Positions 12,489 through 25,280 of a DNA stretch of 64,000 nucleotides are shown one piece after another (position 1 is the first letter of the stretch; each line of letters opens with the position of its first letter). This stretch comes from Chamaea fasciata (lineage: Eukaryota; Chordata; Aves; Passeriformes; Sylviidae), in the NCBI GenBank assembly GCA_029207755.1, contig JARCOQ010000002.1, forward strand, positions 87,891,087 through 87,955,086, read 5' to 3'. Made by a program: the position numbers and the translations under genes. The notes beneath the pieces were generated by a model. It had not been told where the DNA came from. It saw nothing but the letters and a program-made list of their open reading frames with translations, and made no database searches.

Positions 12489-12599
12489 TTGCTTTAGACT
12501 AAAATTTTCAGTCTAACATTCATGCTTGTAAAGGATGAATAGTGTCAGGCAGAACTTGTCATTTGTAGTTATTCTGATCACACCATAGCACTATGAGAA

Positions 12600-14160
12600 T
12601 CACTGAAAGCAGGGTTCCTCCAATTTGTTATGCTGCTCTTGGGAAATGTCTTGGGAAGTGAGGAGAGAATGTAATGATATCTCTTCATAATACTCTGCCA
12701 GCCTCCAGCAACTTTTGGCTTGGGGATTTCTCAACCTGGAGGCAGTATCCATCCTGAATATCACTTTCATGAACTTGCAGTTCCCTCCTGATTGCCTGAA
12801 AGGAAATTCACAGCTCCCAGTAACAGGTAGCTCTACTCTGTGTTGTTGAAGAACCATCTTCCTTGTGTCAATTTTGAACATATTACCTACTAGTTTCATC
12901 TGAGACCTCTTAGGTCTTACCTTTGGAGATATAATGAGAAACTGATCTTTATTCATATGCTCCAGGCTGTTCATGTCTTTGTCAATCTTTATCATATCTC
13001 CCCTCAGCCATCTCTCCTAGGCCAGGGAGTCCCAGTCAACCTGTTCAGTCTGTATAAAAGCTACTTCTCGTGTTTTATCATTTTTCCTCATATTTTTTCA
13101 ATATGTCAATTTAATTTTTCAGGTGATGTGGCCAAAACTTTTTAACATTCAGTTTGAATTTTGGCTGCCTGTGTTCTGTTGCTTTGGGTTTTTGTTGTAA
13201 ACCTAGATAACCTCTAAATTTCACACCCAGCTAGACATCTCAGAACCATTACTTTATAGCTAAAGTTACATTTCCCCCCCACATTCACTGTTTTATGCTC
13301 ATCTACATTCAGTTTGAGATGCTGTTCTAGTGCCCGCTCATCCTGTTGCCTAAGATCTTGTTCTCTCATCCAGTTTCTCAGTCTTAGAAGAATTTCCACT
13401 AATAAAGTCCTATTAATCTCTTTGCTGTAAAACCTATTTTTCAACTGATTTTATGCAATACATGCAAATATCTTCCCACTTGTCCTATTACTGTTTAAGT
13501 GTTTTTAAGGTTTTGTGGTGAGGGCCCTTAGTGAATACAGTGGAACGGACAAATAGGCAGATGTTGTCAACCCACGGTCTCCTGTATCTCCATGCTGTTT
13601 ATTATCTCACAGGAAGCTGATGGATTTGTAGAACATGATTTCTCCTTACCAAGCTATATTGAATTTCTCCCAATGTATCATATTTACCCAGCTTCTCTAC
13701 CCTGCATAGTAATTTCTCCTAAATTTGTCAGCCTTACCAGGCTCTATTTCTCCCATTTTCTCTTGGAAGGATTTAAGAAGGATGATGCTGTATTGGATAC
13801 TTTCAGGTGCTCAGTTCTGTTTTAAATAAGAGGCCATGGACTATTATTATTTCAGCTAATTCATCCTTCAGTTCCTTTAAATCTGTTGGATGAACACCAT
13901 CTGGTTCTAACATTTTCTTCCTATTCATTTTGTTTATTTGCTCCATACCTCTTCTACAGACACTTCAGCTTGAAATAGATCCTCTGATGATACCCATAAG
14001 GAAGCATTCTGCTGCAGGAAGATCTCCAAGTTCCTCACAACGAACACAGGAGCAAAAAAAAAAGCGATCATTTAGCCTCTTCTGTTACAACCTGCTCTTC
14101 CTCAAGGACTGGTTATCTGTTGGCCCTATCATTCCCCAAACCCTCCAGCTTGCCTAATAT
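12600..14160 (-). mobile_element. ancient, degenerate CR1 LINE copy
   Basis: Read on the + strand, blocks follow in order what I recall of the reverse complement of amniote CR1. Near 12855-12905 there is a '3-prime UTR'-like block ending CTAGTTTCATCTG. At about 12975-13140 is the 'ATATCTCCCCTCAG' to 'GATGTGGCCAAAACTTTT' part. At 13290-13330 is 'CTACATTCAGTTTGAGATG'. At 13630-13660 is 'GAACATGATTTCTCCTTAC'. At 13867-13990 is the block with 'GGATGAACACCATCTGG' and 'CTCTTCTACAGACACTTCAG'. The copy is broken by stops and indels, and no reverse transcriptase frame survives on the minus strand. I did not find the usual RT core stretch between these blocks. Edges are approximate. Confidence 0.72.
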
Positions 14161-17100
14161 TCAAAAGAAGCATACAGTTGCAAATCACTTCCCAAATTAC
14201 TTCAGACTCACAATATTTTGATGTAAGTAGAAACCGTCACCCTCTCCAGTCTGACCATGATTGGGGATGTCCTGTTTTGAAGAAAGATCCTTCTGTATGG
14301 AAACAATTATTTTTCTTCCCAGCTACTGTTTGTATACATTACAGATAAACTGAGAGGATCTGAGATGTAGGCTCAGACATATATTATGATTGAGTATATG
14401 AGCTTAGATTGTGCACTTTGAAGTAGAGTCCTTGTTGTTGATCCTCTTAGGCCTGTGCTTACTTTGAACCCTATAAGTGCTCAGGCCCTTTAAATAATAG
14501 GATTAAAGTGATCATTTGGTGGCTGATGTGAATTTCATGTCTACCATTTCACATAGAGCTGAAATAATATACCATCCACTGTCAGTCTGATAGGCATATG
14601 GATTGTATTTGTCCCTGCCAAGTTTATATTCACATGGCTGTCTAGCAGAGTTGCTGTCTTAATGTGAATGAAATTCAAATGTTGTGAATAAAATGAAAGA
14701 AAGACTTGTAATAATGGCTCGTCTTGAAGTGTCTCTTGCTGAAAGATAAGTAATTTTTATGAATCATTAGAGAGGAGTCAGAACTCATGTTATGAAGCAG
14801 TGCTAATCCTTTTGCTTATCCCTACTGTCTAACCATAAAGTCCAGTGAGTCCTGGCTGGGTTGCCACAATGTAAATGCCTTACATGACAGAGCACTGCCC
14901 ATCTGTCTGTCCCTGAAGAGCCTGTCCACAATGATGCTGACTCTCCCTTATATCCAGAAGGATTGCCAGGAACCCAGACTCCTCATTTGCATGGAAGAGT
15001 TTCTAACACTTGGATATCCATCAAAAAACGTGGGGAAGGGGCTAGCTTGTCTGCCAGCACACAGAGTGCTGGAGAGGCAGTGGGAACTTCACTTGCAGGA
15101 GAGGGCAGAGGAGGACCTGTGAGGAAGGCAGACTGCTCTGCCTGAATGTCTACAGCACTTCCACAGCCATGTCCAGACTGCTTCCCCTGCCAGCTTTCTC
15201 TGTGAGCATGTCCTGGACCCAGAGCTGTTTGCTATTTCCGTTAGTAAACTGCAGATCCACCCTACATTTGCATAAGTAAACACAGGGCAAAAAGGCAGAA
15301 TGGAAGTATGGCTGCCCTCAGATCTGGTCCTTAGAGCGCCCTTACTTCTTTTTTTCTGAATTAGGAAGAGGAGCTGTTTTTCTCCCCTAAAAGGATGTCG
15401 AGAGAAGAAACACTCAACAGTGAAATGCAGGCCATGCGAGCACATAACACATAATGTGTCTAACCTGTGCTCACACAAATTCCTGAGTGGGGCTTATGTG
15501 GTAGAGTTGAAAAGTACAACAGAGTTAGCTCTGAGAACTTCCTCTCTGATGTTGTTCTGTACCCTGAAAAGTGCCCTGCTGTATCTCTCTCTTTGTATTA
15601 TAATTAGTGTACTAAGCCCCTGAATGTGCTGCTGCCTTCTGCACCCAACGCTGGAGGCTGGGAGATGTGTTGCAATGGAAACCATGCATAGGGAATTAGG
15701 ATACCAAGCATCTAAAAAATGGCATAAATAACAGAATAATTGGCCTCTGTGTGATGGCATCTATGGCTTGCAGGTATTTTTGTTTTCATATGGTAAAATA
15801 TAAGCATGTTGGGCTTTGCTTCCCTAACCACAGACTACCAAAAAAGGAGCACTAGTCAATGCTGTCAGTGCCTCCCTCCTACAGAAAGGATGCAAATTTC
15901 TAGAAAGACTTTGGTGAAAATCTGTTCAGCTTGACAGGGAATATGCTGATCTGAAAGCCCACTAGCTTTGTTTCTGGAGTGTGTGAGACAGCTTCTGACC
16001 CCACTTATGTGCCCATTTTATTCTCATGACAAAGTACTTATTTTCATTTTAAAGAAGAGTTTTACTCTAATTTGTTGTGATTGAGGAGTTCCACAGATAT
16101 TGTAGGAAAAAGAAAGAATATTATAGGAGCCCCTGTATAAGTGGCTTCATAAAACTATTACTGAAAATATTAAATGAGGTTGAGAGAAAATGTTTTTTCT
16201 TCCTCTTTCAGTTTCACTTATTCTTGGTAAGCATTTCTTAACAGTAGCCAGTAAATCAACCTGTAGCAGAAATTTTGAGTTTTATGAAGTTGATGGATCC
16301 CTTTGAAATATCTGTGGTAGTCCTTCCATGTTTGTCAGAGGGAGTTGAGCAAAACCAGGCAAAATTACTCCAGCTGCTTTCAGAAAAACTAGGACTCTGC
16401 GCAATATGACCTATGCTTCTCAAAGTTGATCAGCATTAGATGATGAACATTGTGAAACAGTCTGAGATGTATGAGCATGAAACTGTACTCACTGATATAA
16501 AGCCAAAGATAAAATATTGCAGTCAGTAATAAATTATCTCAGTGAAAAACAATTGTGTCAAAAGTGTCTGTGGTTTGGTTAGACAACACATAGCCACAAA
16601 GAAGGAAAAATAGTGAGAAAAAATTTGCAAATGCACTTTTGTGGTACAAATCTACACAAGTTTGACACTATTAAAATTAGGAGGGAAAAAAAAGAGTTCT
16701 GAGTTTTGTTAAAATAATCTGTGGATGCATCTGAGAGAACTCCCATTGACATCTGTGGGGCCAGGATTTCACCCCCAAGTCAGTATTCACATCCACTTCC
16801 TTCTCTGGTTTTCTTCCTTGCAAAATAGCCTTTTACATTTTCTGTATTAAAGAAGTGTTTGAATGAAGCTGCCCCCTCACAGCCTCTTGCCAGCTGCAGT
16901 CAAAGGTCTGCCTTGTTCTGATGGCTTGCTGTTTGCGAGGAAAAAAGTCAAGTCATTCATCCATTAATCATATTTTTAAATGCTAGGTAAGAACAAAGTA
17001 TTATTGTTGGAGATTGCCTTTAGAATGGCGTCACTTTCTAAACAGGCTTTGGGTCTTTTTGTTTAATTTCACTTTTAAATTTAAATCCCATGAAAAAATC

Positions 17101-18599
17101 ACAGCATTAGTATGTATGTTCCTGCATTTTGTTCCAGCTAAAGACTTCTGGCCAACACAGTTTTTTTTAAAAAGCTAATGCTTTGCTGTACATGATAGGA
17201 ATGCTGCTTCTGCTGCTTGTTTTTCAAAGGGAACACTCTCAATACATCAGTGGCTGCAATATCTTAACACTAAGTGCCCAACCAGGAGAATTTTCTCATT
17301 TTTATTGTTTTAGCCTGAGGCTTGGGAGATACACAAAGAATTTGAGGACACGAGAAAACTTCTAGTATGTGAGAAGTGAGACTACTAAAAATTACTGGGT
17401 TTGTACACAATTTCTTTATTGCAGAATTTACTGTGGAAGCACATCAGTTTAGCTTAATAGCAAGATCTTGTAATAATCAGAGGAGGAAAGGCAGCTGCCA
17501 TGTCCCACTGGTGTCCCTCTAAAACACTGCATTCTCTGGTGGGACACACTACCTTTGGGCACCAGGTAACAGGAAATTCATCTCCCCAGTGCTGGGGAGC
17601 AGAAGGTTGGAGCTCTGTGCAGATCTGCCCAGACCACAGTGGCAAGATGGTCACAGCTGGAGAGCGGGGAGGTATGTGGAGATGCTGAGGTGCTGCCTGT
17701 AGTGTCTGGAGATGTTCAGCCTTCCGAGGCTTCCATGTGGGGACAGTATGCCCCAAGAAAAGGTAAGTGTATATGCAGATAATTTAGTATTTTACATTAC
17801 TTTATTCTTCCACTTAAGTTATGTGTTGTTCTTGACATGAAAGGTGGAGCAAACTTGTCCCTAAGCATGTTGTCTCTGCACTATCTACACTGACTGTCAC
17901 AGCCCACCCACAGCCACCAGCATAACCCTGAAAAGCTAAGCCAGACATGACATATTACCTGAGGACATCAACCATGGCAGTGAGTGCCTGTCACAGGTGA
18001 GGTTGGATACATTGGGGCAACCTCAGAGGCCACGTCTTTGTAATCCAATAAATCAAATAGGACACCAGGATGCTCACAGGCACTGAGATTCAGTCACCTA
18101 TGCTTGTCTGTTGACCAGATGTTTAGGGCTGTACCCCCTGGGCATGGCCTAAGAGCAAATTCTATCCCTAGGACATGTTTTGGACGTGTTCACTTGATTT
18201 CAGAGGCCATGAATGTGTAATGGCTTGGGCACAGGCCCAGAGCTGCATTTCCCGCAGGAGTACTGCCAGGCACATGCTGCTATGGCAGAGCCCAAGAGAC
18301 AGCCCTGGAACCAGCCCAAAGTGCTGCACCAATTGCACCAATGTCAACACCTACCTCTCATCTTTGAGTCAGTGCATCTCCAGCAGCTTTAGACCAAGTA
18401 ATCATCTGACCCCTTGCCTTTGAAATCCTCCCTTAGGATCTGACCTCAATCTCACACACTTTGGAGTAGACTATCCTTTCCTACAAGCACTGGCTTTGTG
18501 TCAGGTCTAAGGGGCAGGAGTCTTGCTCCTCAGGGTAACCAGGGACCTGAGATCCTGCCAAAGCCCGTGAAGGACTCATCATCTGAAAAAACCTTTCTT
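14161..18599. other. non-coding unique sequence, no gene seen
   Basis: Mostly unique sequence. Open frames reach at most 129 codons (15089-15478, -) and have no recognisable domain. The stretch 16950-17100 is AT-rich with TTAAT words and could be a weak conserved element. The region 17490-18430 is somewhat GC-richer and holds opposed random frames. No repeat family was recognised. Confidence 0.45.
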
Positions 18600-19000
18600 T
18601 CATTTAAGTTCTTGAATAATGGAATAGTAAACAAACTCTAGTGCAATGTGTGATGGCTTTAGCTTTTAGGCTTAAAGTAAATGAATTACCTTTGTGTCAT
18701 ATTTTGTGATCCTTGGATTTATAAGCCTTCGGTTATATGAATATTTCTAATAAAAAATTATCTGTAAATGCATCCAAACAAATGTACGCACATACACAAA
18801 TAATCTTATTTTCCCTAAGAGGTGTTCTTTTATTGGCTCCATTTAAAAATTAATGCTCTCATGAGATGAGGTTAAAAGTAATTTAATGTAACAATATCCT
18901 GATAATTGGCATTTTGCGGTTATTGCTAATGCTATTTTACAGGCTAGTTTTGATGAATTCCTGCTTTGACACACAGTTATGATTCAGTGCTTTGCTTTCT
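18600..19000. promoter_or_regulatory. candidate AT-rich conserved non-coding block
   Basis: A block of about 400 bases dense in homeodomain-type and FOX-type words (TTAATG, TAAACAAA, AAATTAATG, TAATTTAATG, GATAATTGG), with no simple repeat, no open frame and no recognised transposon. Its texture resembles conserved AT-rich enhancers of gene deserts. This is a composition-based inference only. Confidence 0.22.
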
Positions 19001-20230
19001 TTTCCCTTTTCCCTCAGCTGCTGTAATCCATAACAGATAATTGTTTAAAACATGAAATCAGCAAGAGTCACCTGTGATTTTCCTTTTTTTCTTTCATGGC
19101 CACTAGAAAATGGTCTGAAAGAGTAGAAGAAAGCAAAATGTTCCTTCTGTCTGTCCACTTTTTTTTTCCCCACTATGTATTAATTTTCCAAACATTCAAC
19201 ATAAGGAGGAAAATGCTGAGAGGAGAAAAAAACTCCAAAACCTAATTAAAAGCTTTCTGCCTGAAGTAATTCAGTTTTCTATTCAAACCAGGGAAGTGTC
19301 TATAGTTAGATGTGGCTGTGTTCCTTGAGAACATGAAAACATGACAGTGTATTATTAGTGAAGAAACTAAAAAGCAGCTGTTAGTTAGCACCTGGTTCCC
19401 AACAGCAGACTGGGAATACAAAGAGAAACTCTCTGTGTGTGCCCTGGCAGCAAGAGAGGAACAAACATCTTGAAGTTCACTCTTCCCCTGAGAAAGCAGC
19501 ACTCCCCTCAAGATGTCTATGCAGAGCCCTGAGAAGTGACAGCAAACAGCAGGTGGAGAGGAGAAAGGGCTCAAAAGACAGTGAAAACCAAAACAAGGCA
19601 CTATCTTACCTTGCTGCAGCTCAGTGCTGCCTCTGCTCATGAGTCTGTGAACGAGAGAGGACAGGACAGACTTGCCTCTTTATTGGATTGCCCAAACTAT
19701 GTTTCATAATTAGACAGTTGGGCATCCATGCTTCAGGGGAGCTATAAATACAATATCTCCAAAGCAGCAGCCATGGGTAGGAGATAAGGGCTGCAGCATT
19801 TCTGTGCTAACCAGCCTTTTAAGGCATCACAGCTAGAGCTGCATGAGGGCTCCGATGAAAAAGGCTGTTGTGCTCTCGAGTAGTGCCAGCCTATCACTTT
19901 GCTGCATTTGAGAGTGCCTTCAGGAGGTGCTGCAAGGCACCCCAAGGAGGTGGCGATATTTCAGGGCTCAATATTTTATCTGACATATGAGCAACTCTAA
20001 TTTATCAGTGAGATTATTTGTCAGGCCTATGGCATTGACAGAAACACCTTAAGAAGTGCCAACTGCACTATGGATGTAACGAATTCCAACACTCCTTCAT
20101 CCGTCCATCTCTCCACCCCAGGTGTGCAGCCCTGTTGCAGGGTGGTTTGTGTCTTGTGTCGTGCCTTGTTTTCGCCCTGCACCTCCTCGTGCAGGAAGCT
20201 GTAGTGCTACTTCACTACAAAAGACAGCAG
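19001..20230. other. non-coding unique sequence, no gene seen
   Basis: Unique sequence. The 132-codon minus frame (19242-19640) has no recognisable domain and is not bounded by convincing splice or promoter signals. Confidence 0.5.
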
Positions 20231-20320
20231 CTTTAGAGATTAGTCTGAGATCACAAAGTAAGCCTGTGCTGGCAGCAGAACTGTAGCTCGGGTGAACTTT
20301 CTGCTCCGGGCATTGTGCTG
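20231..20320 (-). repeat. MIR-like (CORE-SINE) remnant, antisense
   Basis: The words 'TTTAGAGATTAGTCTGAGATCACAAAG', split by a few bases from 'GTGCTGGCAGCAGAACTG', fit the reverse complement of MIR (gacttgcccaaggtcacacag followed by gtggcagagctgg). Strongly diverged, with approximate edges. Confidence 0.45.
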
Positions 20321-20362
20321 CGAGGTAAGCATGATGCTGGGTGAAGGGGACACTTGTACATT

Positions 20363-20509
20363 AAAAAAAAAACCAACAACAACAACAACAAAAAAAAAAA
20401 AAAAAAAACCAAAAAAAAAAAAAACAAAAAAAAACCCAAAAAAAACCCAAAACAAAAAAAAAAAAAAAACCCAAAACAACAACAACAACAAAAAACCCAA
20501 AAACCCAAA
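20363..20509. repeat. A/C-rich low-complexity tract
   Basis: Nearly all A and C on the + strand: long A runs, CAACAACAA trinucleotide patches at both ends, and AAACCC words between them. The complementary strand is T/G-rich like the tracts at 3.56 and 8.66 kb. Open frames rich in F, V and L on - or K, P, T and N on + are artefacts of this composition. Confidence 0.93.
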
Positions 20510-22459
20510 GATGTTTGAGTTGGAAAAAAATCTCTTCTAGTGGCTCCCATGGGGACAGTCTCACTGCTGGGGAGGAAAACCCTTCTGAGCAAAAAAGGTG
20601 GGGTTCCAACCTGCCCTCCTCCTTGCCAATCTGCATTTCAATATACTTCTGCAGAGAAAGTTGTAGCAGAGACATGGTCCTTGGTACAAAGCTGAACTAT
20701 TTTAAGGGGAGGAAAAGGAAAACCTCTCTGTAAGATGGGGTGGTAAAGAAATAACATCAGGCAGACTCTGTGTACAGGCAAATGACTCTCCACAGCAACA
20801 AACTCATCTGAAGAAGTGTTGTGCTGTTGAACTGAGGCTGCCGGTCGCTCCTTCCCCTGGCTGAAGCAGCAGTACTTAATGAGGGATCAATTCCTTTGCT
20901 GATTTATTTATTACTTCCATGGTCCTGAAGAACACCTCATTCCCTTTATCTCCCACTTCTCTCTCTTTTCTTTACAGCTCTGGTTGAGCAATATCCTTTA
21001 GGAGAGAGAATCACCTCCCAGCTCGTCTCTGAGCAGTTTGGACAGCAAGTGTAGGTCAATCTGCAGAGACTGGATACTAACACAAACTGTGTGCCAGGCT
21101 TTTTGGCATGACAAACTGATTTATAGCTTGACATGGAGCCCAGTCAGGTTTTATGATTTTAACTCCAAACCAATGAGAAGTTGGCATCTGAGGCATTCAT
21201 TCTACCATTAAAAAGCTCACAACAGCATGTCCTCAGCCTCTGCCAAGCAACATGATTTGACAGCCTGAGTCAAGCCTCTGGCAGAAAATTACTTTCACAC
21301 ATCTCCTTTTACCCCTGCAGAAATCCCTAGCTTCCAAGCACCATGGATGAGAAGCATGGCCTAGAGACTTTGGTTAAGGAGACAAGAGAAACATCCTGCA
21401 GATTCCTGGGGAAAGCATTGTTCATCCTAGATCTAGTGGCCTTTTACCTCATATTTCTTTAGCTACCATGTAAACAGCCCTTTCATATTTTCCAGAACAA
21501 TAAACAGTTATGAAAAGCTGTTTAAGCAGCAAAAATGGGGTAGTTAAGACATATGTTTGGACAGCTCTGGAAAGACTCAACCTTTTCATGTTAGCCAATA
21601 TTTTGTTTGCGTGATTCAAAGGTCCGGCTGTTGTTGTAGAAACAACCTGGATAAACAATGGTTGTCCCCTGCCCCAGTCCAGGGTGTTCTGGACACTAAT
21701 GACATCTTTAATCCCCAAATGTCAGCCTAACTGCAGAACATTTTTGGATCTGGTGTACACATCCAGCAACCAGGGACCAGTTTGGGGTAAATGTTGCCTT
21801 CCAGAACACTTAATCTAAAACTCGAGAAGGTGGATTACAGATCTGCTAAGGCAAACTTTACTGCTTTTCTCTCTGGTAAGAGCAAATGTTCTCTAAAGCT
21901 GGTTACCCCACATTGTCCTACTAGTTAAACTGTCCCAGTTTCATTTTGGGTGTTGCTTTACTCTTGAGGACCCCCACCAGGGAAAGGACTCCTTGAAAAA
22001 GGATGCTGCCAGAAAGCTAAATCATTAGCAACATGTCAGGCCTTGATCCTGCACTCCTGGCAGCAGGTAACAGTTGACCCACTTCCTTGAGACAGGCAGG
22101 GGAATGCCCCCACACTTAGGGGACCAGCACTTCCAAGGTACAGAGGGGTGACAGGCTAACAGTAGAGGAGAGGTATTCCTGTGGATGTTGTCAGAAGCAG
22201 ACATCTCCAGGTGTCTCATCTAGAAAGTGGTATTGGAATTTAGCCTTTATGAAAAGGGATGTGGGTTGAGGCTCTCTATCCCACAGCAGTGATGGCATTG
22301 CTTGGCACAGGCCCCCTTGCCATTTCCATGGGGCTGTAGCCCCAGAGCCAACCCTGCTGCTTCCATGACTGAGGCACAGGCAGGAAGCAAAGCAAGAATT
22401 TCAACCAGTTTCCTACTCCAAGGCAATGGGATGTGTATGTACAAGAAGAGCTGCTTTAT
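20510..22459. other. non-coding unique sequence, no gene seen
   Basis: Unique, fairly balanced sequence with random open frames below about 105 codons. No recognised repeat, exon or RNA gene. Confidence 0.5.
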
Positions 22460-22515
22460 AATCACTGAATCATTTAGGTTGGAAAAGACCTTTAAGATCA
22501 CTGAGTCCAAATGTG
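22460..22515 (-). mobile_element. CR1 LINE, 3'-end fragment
   Basis: The + strand carries the reverse complement of the avian CR1 3' end: ATCACTGAATCA, then TTTAGGTTGGAAAAGACC, then TTTAAGATCACTGAGTCC. The element is therefore on the minus strand and severely 5'-truncated, as is usual for CR1. Confidence 0.9.
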
Positions 22516-25150
22516 CTTTAGAAATTGAAATGAAATGCTGCAAGCTGCAAAGCACAGCTCCCTTGGAAACAATACCAAGGTACCATTAACCATCCATTGC
22601 AGTGGGGTTAGAGGTTTTACCACTAATCCCTTGCAATCAGGAGTCACCCTGCCATTCTCTGCAAGTCACAGAAGATGCCAATGTGGCATCCAAGAAGAGC
22701 GTGAATGTTCAGGATAGGCTTAACAAACCAAAATCTAGCCAGCTTGCACTGTTAGTGTATTTACTAAAAGAAGAGCTCTACTAACAGATATTCATGGGAA
22801 TCTGCCCTTGCTGTTTTGACATTTGTGTTCATGGTAGGTAGCACAGCAATTAAAACTGTGTTAGGTTGTTGAGCCTTTAATCCAATTTGGGGTATGTAGA
22901 TGTGGGTTCTATACATATGATATTGACTGCCAGAAACAGCAGCAGAGCCAGAGGGGAGGAGGGCACCTGTAGAGATTGTGCTGGTAGTAAATATTTTGCA
23001 AACACTTCACATTCATGTTCTCACAGTGAGAAAGACAGAATTAGCATTTGCTGTTATGAACAGGGGATTCAGCTGTTAGCAAGACGTCAGCCTGTTGGTT
23101 TCTTCTAGCCTTTCACAGGTCACACCAGTGCCTTCCAAACTAGACACCTGCACATAAAACTCCACACCCAGCCCCCCCACACCTGCGGGAGTACCTGGAG
23201 GATCCCAACTCCACCTCCCTCCTAGTGGGCAGCTGTCCTCATTGTGCCCAGACTATGGAGCACAGGTGAGGTGTAGGTGCTTTTGTATGAAACAGCAAAG
23301 CATGGTGGTTTCCAAGGGCCTCATCTCTGCCTCCTGATTTCCCCTCCTGTCCTGTGTTTTGAGCTGAAGCTCCAAGATGTCATTGCTGCAAAGATATGCT
23401 CAGGCTTGAGAGCAGGTTGAAACACTCAGAGCCCGGTGACCTGCGTGTTTTCCATGGATGCTCTCATCAACAGTTCACCTCCCACAGTTTTTACCATCAA
23501 AAACTGGCATCTGGTGCTGACCAGTTATCTATGGGGGCTGGAGGTGCCTATCTCCGGCTGCTGACTACTTGGTAAGGGAAGATGGCTCACACCAGACTTT
23601 CCTTCACATAAATTTTGTGACCAGCTAACTTCTGATTACTGAATTCATGTGAACTGTGCCTCACTCAGCATGAGAGTGATAGAGCATGATACTTGCTTTG
23701 AGTAGTGTGTCACAAAAAGGCCTCTCTTGGGTGAGTTGTAAGGTAACCTAGCCTATTTCCTTGCCCCCACCTAGTAGTTTGTGCTTATGAATATATATAT
23801 ATATATATATATATATCCCAGTACAGTTGTCTGAATTCCCACAGGTTTTGGGTTGGGAACTCCCTGACACAGAAGCTAATTATATTAAATGACCTTGATG
23901 GATTTATTTTTCTTTTCTTTCCCTGAATTTCCTGCTGTTTCTGATCCCAAACACTTGAGGTGTTTGTTCTATCCCATGGCCAGTCTCCGCAGCTTGTACC
24001 CCACCCCTTGGGCCTGGTGGCTGTCAGAGTTCAGAGTACAGGCAGGAGTCCTTCTCCTAGCATAAACAATGCCACATTTGGGTAAATGATGCGGCAGAGC
24101 CTGAGTTTGAAAATTCAGGCACCCAACTCTCTCCAAAACCTCTAAAACCAAACTTCACATGGAAAACCTAGGGAGGTTTTCCATTTCTCCCCCTCTCCAT
24201 CCTGTGTCCCACTCACACTGAGGGAGATGAATCCTGTCCCCAGGCTGACTTTCTGTGCCTATTTAAGGGCCCCATGTCTCAGGGTTTGCTTTGCAGACCT
24301 GATGACACAGCACTGACAAATGCCCTGAGTGAAGAGAGAACTGGGTGGTAACTCTTAAGCCAGAGGGACTCTGGGTATATTTTCAGAGTACAACCAAAGT
24401 TGGAAAAGCAGAAATAATTTCTTCTTCACTCCTCCATTTGTCTGCCCAGCAAATATCAGAGCTCACAAAAGGCCACTGCTCTTAGCAGCTGTTTCATGGC
24501 CCCATCTCTGCCCTTTCCCATTTTGGCTGAAATACTCATTCAATATGCTTTAGCTGCTGTTTTTGGATCATGCTAAGGCTTCTTCAGTCCAAAACTAAAT
24601 CTGCCCTCAAAATCCACCAAAATAAGTCCTTACAAAGCTAAGCAGGCTTCACTTAACTACAATAAAACCTTTTGTGTGTTATAGTGACAAAAGGATCCAA
24701 GTGATTGCCCGAGTTCAAAGCAGATGACATAATCAATCCCAGTAACACTGAATTTTGGTGCCCTGTTCGCTCACTTACCTGCCTGTTTGAAATAATGCCT
24801 TTACCCCACTCTACCTAACTCCACCAGTGAGTATATGTGCAAAAAATTCTTTCAGGACTCCTTTTAGAAGAGAGGAATTTTCTCCTGAGGTAACTCTTAT
24901 CTCAGAGAAGTACAGTGCTGTGACCCCAGCAGCAGGAGTCAGGAGTTGCTGTGGGCAAAATGAAGAAATCAAGAGCCCAGCCTGCTTCGCCTGCCTCCAA
25001 GTATAAGGCTGCTTGTATGAATCAGGAATTTTAGACTAAGCAGTTTTATTTTGGCACACACAAACACAAAAGCAGACTTTTGTAATAGCAACTGTAGATT
25101 GCCTTAAGCGTAGGTGTAATCACCAGCCTGCCCATAATAAGTAATAATAA
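22516..25150. other. non-coding unique sequence, no gene seen
   Basis: Unique sequence with a short AT dinucleotide array (listed separately) and a GC-richer stretch at 23100-23560. Open frames are short and random. No exon or RNA gene was recognised. Confidence 0.5.
23791..23816. repeat. (AT)13 microsatellite
   Basis: A perfect AT dinucleotide run of 13 units. Confidence 0.97.
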
Positions 25151-25280
25151 TCCCAGCTCTGACATTAATTCATGGTGTGACCTTGGATATGACACTCATG
25201 TCCATGTTATCCAACCTGGCATATAAATGCAAGTCCCCGTGACGGAGAGAGATGGTGCAAGTGCCAAGCACTTTGAAAAA
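25151..25280 (+). repeat. MIR-like (CORE-SINE) remnant
   Basis: The order of words matches MIR well: 'CCCAGCTCTGACATTAATTC', 'GGTGTGACCTTGGATATGAC', and a terminal 'GTGCCAAGCACTTTGAA'. This is the clearest MIR-like copy in the window. It is diverged but covers most of the element. Confidence 0.68.

Noticed and set aside
12087..12497. 136-codon open frame on +
   Set aside because: It is the translation of the GGAA array. A tetramer with no stop in any phase stays open without being a gene.
20240..20675. Hydrophobic F/V/L-rich open frames on -
   Set aside because: They are produced by the A/C-rich tract at 20363-20509 and are not a membrane protein.
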